Below are positions 6,842 to 10,816 of a DNA stretch of 10,816 bases, one piece after another. The position numbers and the translations under genes were made by a program. The notes below the pieces were generated by a model. It saw only the letters and a program-made list of their open reading frames with translations. It was not told the origin of the DNA and ran no database searches. Each line of letters starts with the position of its first letter. Position 1 is the stretch's first letter. The stretch is taken from NCBI GenBank assembly GCA_021777365.1, contig JAJYDP010000117.1:1-10816 (forward strand). Reading direction: 5' to 3'. Source of the stretch: Chloroflexota bacterium (GTDB taxonomy: Bacteria; Chloroflexota; Limnocylindria; Limnocylindrales; CSP1-4).

Positions 6842-8110
6842 TCAGATCCCGATCGGCCCGAGCGCGCCCCACACGTCCACCACCGGGCGGTCCCCGAGCT
6901 CGAGCGTCCGGTACGCCCGGTGCGGCGCGCCGATCACCAGGATCTCGCTCGCCTCCAGCACGTCCGCCAGCGGCACCAGGCGTGGGTCGTGAACATACGG
7001 GTCGGTGCACAGGACACGCGCGCCTTCCCAGGCCAGCAGCTTGCGCAGCTTGTAGCTGAGCGAGGCACGGACGTCGTCCGACTCGGCCTTGAAGGCCATC
7101 CCGAGGATCCCCACTGTCCGGCCCCGCAGCTCACCGTAGCGGCGCTTCATGGCGCTCACCAGGTAGGCGGGGAGTCCTTCATTGATCTGCATGGCCGCCT
7201 GGCCCATCGGGAAGTGATCCGAGGTGAATGCCGCCAGCTGCATGGTGTCCTTCAGAAGGCACGGGCCCGCGGCGAAGCCGGGCGAGGGCAGATCCGCGGC
7301 GCGCGGGTAGTCGCGACGGATCGCGTCGAGCACCGCCTGGTAGTCCACCCCGGCCGCGTCCGCGATCATGAAGAACTGGTTCGCCACGGCGAACTTCATG
7401 TAGCGCCAGGTGTTGGTGAGGAGCTTGGCCAGCTCCGCCTCGCGTGTGCCGGTGCGGATGATGGAGACCCCGAGCTGTCGGAACAGCGCCTCGGCGCGGT
7501 CGCCAGCGCGAGCGTCGTCGGCCCCGACGACCTGGGGGAGCGTCCCGAGCTCCTCGAGCGCGTGCCCCTCGGCAATCCGCTCCGGGCAGAACGCCACGTC
7601 CACTGCCAGCCCACGATCGGCCAGGTTCTTGGCCACGTACTCGGTGGTGCCGGGGTAGACCGTGCTGCGCAGCACCACCAGGGCCCCCGGACGCAGGTGC
7701 GGCGCAACCTGATCGAGGGTCCGCTCGAAGATGGTCATGGCGGGGTTCAGGAACTCGTCGATCGGCGTGCCGATCACCACCACCACCACGTCGCTGCGGG
7801 CGAGCATGGCAGCATCGCCCGAGAGCTCGAGGGCCCCGGCAGCGAGCATCTCGCGGAGCAGTGGCTCCGCGCCGGATTCCAGGAACGGCACCTCGCCGCG
7901 CCCGATCCGCTCGAGCGTCGCGGCCGAGATGTCCTGGATGCCCACCCGCATGCCCGTGCGGGCGAAGCTCAGGGCGAGCGGCAGCCCGACATGCCCGCCA
8001 CCGCCCACCACGACGACGTCGAGGATATCAACCTCCCTCGCGCGCCTGTCCGCGCGTCCCTGCCTGGGGCGTCTCCGTGACGTCGGCGGGCTGTTGACCG
8101 CCAAGACCAT
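6842..8110 (-). CDS. UDP-glucose/UDP-ManNAc-type nucleotide-sugar dehydrogenase
   Basis: A 422-residue protein of the UDP-glucose/GDP-mannose dehydrogenase family, which oxidises the sugar C6 alcohol to a uronic acid with two NAD+. The NAD site is DVVVVGGGGHVGLPLALSFA (31-50). IGTPIDEF (113-120), LRSTVYPGTTE (147-157) and FCPERIAEGHALEEL (174-188) follow. TNTWRYMKFAVANQF (232-246) and the catalytic cysteine C284 in FAAGPCLLKDTMQLAAF (279-295) are intact, and GMAFKAESDDVRAS (337-350) opens the C-terminal UDP-binding domain. The match is closer to the WecC/ManNAc branch than to classical Ugd, from memory only. The first ~28 residues are Arg/Pro-rich and foreign to the family. AGGAGG at 8117-8112 is one base from the ATG but seven from an in-frame TTG at 8104, so TTG may be the true start. 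It is first in the cassette. Confidence 0.92.
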   Translation of the reverse strand: MVLAVNSPPTSRRRPRQGRADRRAREVDILDVVVVGGGGHVGLPLALSFARTGMRVGIQDISAATLERIGRGEVPFLESGAEPLLREMLAAGALELSGDAAMLARSDVVVVVIGTPIDEFLNPAMTIFERTLDQVAPHLRPGALVVLRSTVYPGTTEYVAKNLADRGLAVDVAFCPERIAEGHALEELGTLPQVVGADDARAGDRAEALFRQLGVSIIRTGTREAELAKLLTNTWRYMKFAVANQFFMIADAAGVDYQAVLDAIRRDYPRAADLPSPGFAAGPCLLKDTMQLAAFTSDHFPMGQAAMQINEGLPAYLVSAMKRRYGELRGRTVGILGMAFKAESDDVRASLSYKLRKLLAWEGARVLCTDPYVHDPRLVPLADVLEASEILVIGAPHRAYRTLELGDRPVVDVWGALGPIGI

Positions 8111-8111
8111 C

Positions 8112-8117
8112 CCTCCT
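8112..8117 (-). promoter_or_regulatory. Shine-Dalgarno AGGAGG of the dehydrogenase gene
   Basis: A full AGGAGG lies on the minus strand one base before ATG 8110 and seven bases before the in-frame TTG at 8104. The spacing fits TTG better and would shorten the protein by two residues. It confirms that translation begins here despite the unusual basic N-terminal extension. Confidence 0.6.
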
Positions 8118-8285
8118 GCTCGCACGCGGCTGGTCCCTGCACCATCCGGTCGCGCGACCTTACCCCGTCCTGCCCCGCCCGCCAATGGTACCGAAGGACC
8201 ACGCCGGCAGCGGATCGCGCCGTTGACGTGCCGTTGCACCTTCGTCAGGCTGGCAGCGTGACAGTGCAGCAGCCAACTCCGTAGC

Positions 8286-9245
8286 GTGGGCGAAACCGAC
8301 ACGGCAGACACCGTGGCACGCGCAGCGTCGTCCCCTGGTGCGACGGTGCGCGCGGGGCCACTTGACCGCGTGCTGGACGCCACGAATGGCCTGCGCCTGG
8401 CGGCCGGCCGGATCGGCCTGCCGGCCTGGTTCGCGGTCATCGACCTGCTGTGGATCGTGAACCCCACCGCCCTCGGGATCGACGCTCGCCACTACCAACG
8501 GGCCGCAGACGCCTGGCTCAGCGGGGGCGATCCGTGGAAGGTGACCGAGCACGGGATCGCTTACTCCGCGGGGCCGCACACGCTCCTCTTCTACGCACCC
8601 ACGAGCCTGCTGCCGGCATGGGCATCGGCTGCCCTCTGGATGGCGGCCGGCCTCGCGGCATCCGCCTGGCTCGTGCGACGACTCGGCCTTCCGTGGTGGT
8701 GGCTGGCCTTCCCGCCGCTGGCACACTCGATCTGGAACGGCAACCCGCAGACGATTGCCCTCGCGCTGCTCGTGCTGGGCGGCCCGCTCGCCGCGGCGCT
8801 GGCTGCCGGGCTCAAGCTGTACACGGGCGTCGCCCTGGTGAAGCGCTGGCGGGAAGGATTGGTTGCCGCGGCCGTGCTCCTCGTCACGCTCCCGCTGCTG
8901 CCCTGGCAGCTGTACCTGCACGACGGGCTGGGGGTGGCCAACCTCGCGGCAACAAGCTGGAATGGGAGCGCCTGGCGGTTTCCGATCCTGATCCCGCCCA
9001 CGCTGCTCGCGCTGTGGGTGTTGCGCGACCGCGGCGCGGAGTGGCTCGCCATTCCGGCGGTGTGGCCGGCCACCGAGTTCTACTACGTGGCGATGGCGCT
9101 GCCGGCCGTGGCGGGGTATCCCGTGCTGGCCGCCCTGCTGGCCCTCCCCATGCCGCTCATGACGCCGCTCGTGGTGATGGGGTATGCCGCGTGGGTGCGC
9201 TGGCCGGGACATGAGATCCGCGTGCGGCGCTTGCGACCAAGCTAG
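8286..9245 (+). CDS. Short GT87-like polytopic membrane protein (second copy)
   Basis: A 319-residue membrane protein with about eight hydrophobic segments. Its plan matches the GT87-like protein ending the minus-strand cassette: an acidic first loop GIDARHYQRAADAWLSGGDP (64-83, D66), TLLFYAPTSLLPAW (99-112), IWNGNPQTIALALLVLGGP (149-167) and AAGLKLYTGVALVKRW (173-188). The GN and K positions align with the GN and KPS of the other copy, but YPP is replaced by YAP. Such proteins are expected to transfer a polyprenyl-phosphate-linked sugar outside the membrane. The GTG at 8286 has no good Shine-Dalgarno; in-frame GTGs at residues 10, 21 and 29 are possible starts, and the polar first ~40 residues give no guide. 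It is divergent from the dehydrogenase, so the 175-base gap probably holds both promoters. A CGACCGGTCG palindrome follows the stop. Confidence 0.8.
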   Translation: MGETDTADTVARAASSPGATVRAGPLDRVLDATNGLRLAAGRIGLPAWFAVIDLLWIVNPTALGIDARHYQRAADAWLSGGDPWKVTEHGIAYSAGPHTLLFYAPTSLLPAWASAALWMAAGLAASAWLVRRLGLPWWWLAFPPLAHSIWNGNPQTIALALLVLGGPLAAALAAGLKLYTGVALVKRWREGLVAAAVLLVTLPLLPWQLYLHDGLGVANLAATSWNGSAWRFPILIPPTLLALWVLRDRGAEWLAIPAVWPATEFYYVAMALPAVAGYPVLAALLALPMPLMTPLVVMGYAAWVRWPGHEIRVRRLRPS

Positions 9246-9247
9246 AC

Positions 9248-9257
9248 CGACCGGTCG
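9248..9257. repeat. 10-base perfect palindrome CGACCGGTCG just after a stop codon
   Basis: CGACCGGTCG begins three bases after the TAG of the GT87-like gene. It is too short, and lacks a loop and T-run, for a good intrinsic terminator. It may be chance in GC-rich DNA. Confidence 0.25.
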
Positions 9258-9428
9258 ATGCGGTGCCACGGCAATCCTCTAACCGCATCTGCCAAGCAAG
9301 GACGCATCCCGACTCGTCGTTGAAGCTTCACGTACCACGTAGCCCTGCCGCGGGCGAGCGGAGGCGGGCGTGGGCGATCGATGGCCCACTCGGCCGGCCA
9401 CCCCGCCCCGATCCTGCGTGCCCACGGA

Positions 9429-9464
9429 AGGAGGCCCGCCGCTCTGTGGGGCTGCGGGCCTCCT
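9429..9464. terminator. Strong hairpin, probable terminator between convergent genes
   Basis: AGGAGGCCCGC (9429-9439) and GCGGGCCTCCT (9454-9464) are perfect 11-base inverted arms around a 14-base loop. The hairpin lies 25 bases past the stop of the minus-strand secreted protein and 184 bases past the plus-strand GT87-like gene, so it can serve both directions. T-runs are weak on either side (GTTGTG on plus, TTCCGTG on minus), as often in GC-rich genomes. A second small hairpin, GTCGCA-AC-TGCGAC at 9470-9483, stands between it and the secreted gene's stop. The rest of 9258-9428 shows nothing I can name. Confidence 0.7.
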
Positions 9465-9488
9465 GTTGTGTCGCAACTGCGACGAGTG

Positions 9489-10292
9489 CTACAGCCCCAG
9501 GTACGTGATCGTGAAGCTCAGCGACCCGACGTTGTCGGGGTAGTAGGTGTCGTTGACGTTCAGGGTGATGCTGCCGCTCGCCGACAGAGTGTAGCTGTAC
9601 GCGTGGGCGGGGTTGAAGGCGCCCCAGTCGACGCACGCGCCGTTGACGAACAGGCGGCCCCGGCAGGCACCGAGGCCCGGCCACCCCTCCTGCCAGGTCA
9701 AAGCCTCGTTGTAGCCGTTGTAGCCGTTGTTGTACTGGGCATCGACCAGGCCGAACGTGGCGTTGAACCACTCGCCGCTGACCGAGATCTCGAACTGCCC
9801 GTTCAGGCCGGACGGGAGCGTGACCGTGGCGCCGCTCGGTGATGCGGAAACCACGGTGCCGGAGGCGACCGCCGGGTTCACCAGGTAGACGCACACGTTG
9901 TACGGGTTGGACCCGATGAAGTAGCCGGACGTGGTTGTGCCGGCGATGGCCGGATCGCTGTTCACATAGGTGAACGGAGCTGTCACCAGGCCCATCGGAT
10001 TGCAGTTCGGGTTGGGAGTCGGGCTCCCGGTCCCATCCGGCCCGGTGAGGGGCCGGAACTGCAGCCAGACGTCCGCGTTCGTCCAGTTGTTCTGGGCGCC
10101 CGCTGAATTCGTCCGGTGCGTCTCGTTGATGATCCCGCTCGCCGAGCGAACGAAAGTGGCCGTGTACGTGCCAGCCCATGTGACGCTGGCCGCCGGGGTT
10201 GCCGTGATCCCGGTTGCCGGTGCGGCCATGGCTGGAGCGGCCACGACCGCGGCGAGCATGCTCGCGAGGATGAATGCTGAGATCCGTCGCAT
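9489..10292 (-). CDS. Secreted protein of unknown function with LecA-like C-terminal motif
   Basis: A 267-residue protein with a clear Sec signal peptide: MRR, a hydrophobic core at 4-20 and APAMA/AP for cleavage after residue 23. The mature part is Gly/Ser/Thr/Asn-rich with alternating polar and hydrophobic residues, typical of beta-sandwich extracellular proteins. It has four cysteines (C97, C134, C210, C220), enough for two disulfides. The final ~30 residues, SGSITLNVNDTYYPDNVGSL, follow the pattern of the PA-IL/LecA sugar-binding fold, in which the ND..Y.DN.GS stretch binds calcium and sugar. That resemblance is from memory and covers only the end. YNNGYNGYN (187-195) is a small Asn-Gly-Tyr repeat encoded by a 9-base tandem repeat. 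The ATG has GGAGG ten bases upstream. Hairpins on both sides suggest a single-gene transcript. No function is assigned. Confidence 0.85.
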   Translation of the reverse strand: MRRISAFILASMLAAVVAAPAMAAPATGITATPAASVTWAGTYTATFVRSASGIINETHRTNSAGAQNNWTNADVWLQFRPLTGPDGTGSPTPNPNCNPMGLVTAPFTYVNSDPAIAGTTTSGYFIGSNPYNVCVYLVNPAVASGTVVSASPSGATVTLPSGLNGQFEISVSGEWFNATFGLVDAQYNNGYNGYNEALTWQEGWPGLGACRGRLFVNGACVDWGAFNPAHAYSYTLSASGSITLNVNDTYYPDNVGSLSFTITYLGL

Positions 10293-10302
10293 CGACGATC
10301 TT

Positions 10303-10307
10303 CCTCC
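10303..10307 (-). promoter_or_regulatory. Shine-Dalgarno GGAGG of the secreted protein
   Basis: GGAGG is followed by ten bases and then ATG at 10292 on the minus strand. Together with the signal peptide that begins at this ATG, it fixes the start; upstream in-frame sequence lacks signal-peptide character. Confidence 0.6.
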
Positions 10308-10413
10308 GCTCACGCCACAGGCCGGTCTCGCCACTGGCTGGCCGCGCGAACAGCGAACAGCACCGGAGCGGCGTCTTCGCGCAGCCCGTATGAGAGGTGC
10401 GTTGCGGCTCACC

Positions 10414-10458
10414 GGCTTGCAGTGCGATGGGGTCACCCCGCTGCACGTTGCAGTTGCC
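10414..10458. repeat. 45-base imperfect inverted repeat upstream of the secreted gene
   Basis: On the plus strand the left arm elements are GGC (10414-10416), TGCAGTGC (10418-10425) and GGGG (10429-10432). They pair with CCCC (10436-10439), GCAC (10443-10446), TGCA (10449-10452) and GCC (10456-10458). A three-base loop sits at the centre, with small bulges between helices. It lies about 125-165 bases upstream of the ATG at 10292, so it could be a folded 5' leader of the minus-strand transcript or a DNA operator. The remaining gap, 10293-10525, shows no convincing promoter. Confidence 0.4.
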
Positions 10459-10525
10459 TTGAAAGCCAACGCGGGCAGGCAACGAACGTCGCAGGTCCGA
10501 CCTCGTCGCGCGGCGGGAGCCTCTG

Positions 10526-10774
10526 CTACTCCCCCGCGTACAGCCCCCGATCCACCCCCAGCCGCTCGAACAGCTCCACGAACCTGCGCCGGAACTCCGA
10601 CCGCGAGAAGCGCTCGGCCTGAGCGCGGAGGGCGGCACGGTCGAAGGAGGACGAGTCGAGCCGCCCGATCGCCTGGGCGAGGGCGTCGGGGGTGGCGTCC
10701 CGGCAGTGCTGGAAAAGCGCTGACGGCGGAGGCTCTTCAGCGACGACAGGATAGGGTGTCGGGCTGCCCTCGGG
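10526..10774 (-). pseudogene. C-terminal remnant of a family 4 (GT-B) glycosyltransferase
   Basis: An open stretch of 82 codons ends in TAG at 10528-10526. Its second half reads like the C-terminus of GT4 mannosyltransferases: DATPDALAQAIGRLDSSSFD, then RAALRAQAERFSRSEFRRRF and VELFERLGVDRGLYAGE. In intact members this part follows the nucleotide-sugar-binding E-x7-E region and a stretch like TGVFF. Here that region is missing: TGA at 10777-10775 interrupts the frame, and no ATG, GTG or TTG occurs before FVELFERLG near the end. Beyond the TGA the same frame reads RLLAAVLRQAGRG, which could be the natural C-terminus of another gene running in from the right. I read the 82 codons as a degraded or truncated gene. 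A sequencing frameshift near 10740-10790 remains possible, although I found no GT4 signature in the other two frames there. Confidence 0.55.
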
Positions 10775-10816
10775 TCACCCCCTCCCGGCTTGGCGGAGGA
10801 CGGCGGCCAGGAGCCG

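Noticed and set aside
8160..9269. A 369-codon minus-strand open frame opposite the second GT87-like gene
   Set aside because: Polar Arg/Gln/His/Pro-rich product without motifs; the plus frame has regular membrane segments and GT87 landmarks.
10400..10418. Resemblance to a cobalamin riboswitch core (minus strand AAGCCGGTGAG, CCGCAACG)
   Set aside because: The paired ATCCGG segment and the B12 box are absent, and no cobalamin-related gene follows. Kept only as a structured leader.
9328..10638. A 436-codon minus-strand frame spanning the secreted gene and its leader
   Set aside because: It runs through the terminator and the GT4 remnant in another frame and shows no domain. The alternate frame has a signal peptide and SD.
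1..10816. CRISPR arrays, tRNA or rRNA genes, insertion sequences, phage or toxin-antitoxin genes
   Set aside because: No spaced direct repeats, cloverleaf-like sequences, transposase motifs or terminal inverted repeats were seen on reading either strand.

Overview
This is a very GC-rich bacterial segment with frequent GTG starts, short stop/start overlaps and strong G/C preference at third codon positions. Gene content is almost entirely cell-surface sugar metabolism: nucleotide-sugar enzymes, family 2 and GT-C type glycosyltransferases, and a UPF0104-type membrane protein. This style fits a Chloroflexota (for example Limnocylindria-like) or actinobacterial genome. No marker gene in the window settles the phylum, so the placement is inference.

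Layout. (1) Positions 1-136, minus: the N-terminal end of a family 2 glycosyltransferase that runs off the window. (2) Positions 302-3309, plus: two large polytopic membrane proteins joined by a GTGA stop/start overlap. The first belongs to an uncharacterised GT-C-like family; the second is a Gpi18/ALG6-like mannosyltransferase homologue. (3) Positions 8110 down to 3093, minus: five tightly packed genes in the order nucleotide-sugar dehydrogenase, NAD-dependent epimerase, UPF0104/LPG-synthase-like membrane protein, DPM1-like glycosyltransferase, GT87-like membrane protein. Junctions are a 2-base gap, TGATG, GTGA and GTGA. The last gene overlaps the 3' end of the plus-strand operon by 217 bp, tail to tail. 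(4) Positions 8286-9245, plus: a second short GT87-like membrane protein, divergent from the dehydrogenase. (5) Positions 9489-10292, minus: a secreted protein of unknown function with a lectin-like C-terminal motif, with hairpins on both sides. (6) Positions 10526-10774, minus: the start-less C-terminal remnant of a family 4 glycosyltransferase.

How the parts could work together (inference from family knowledge): the epimerase and dehydrogenase make a nucleotide sugar or uronic acid. The DPM1-like enzyme moves a sugar to polyprenyl phosphate at the inner membrane face. The UPF0104-like protein might help flip the lipid-linked sugar. The GT87/GT-C proteins would then use it as donor outside the membrane, to build a surface polysaccharide or glycosylate exported proteins. 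The specific sugars and acceptor cannot be read from the sequence.

No tRNA, rRNA, CRISPR array, insertion sequence or phage gene was recognised, and no gene-free stretch exceeds 300 bases.
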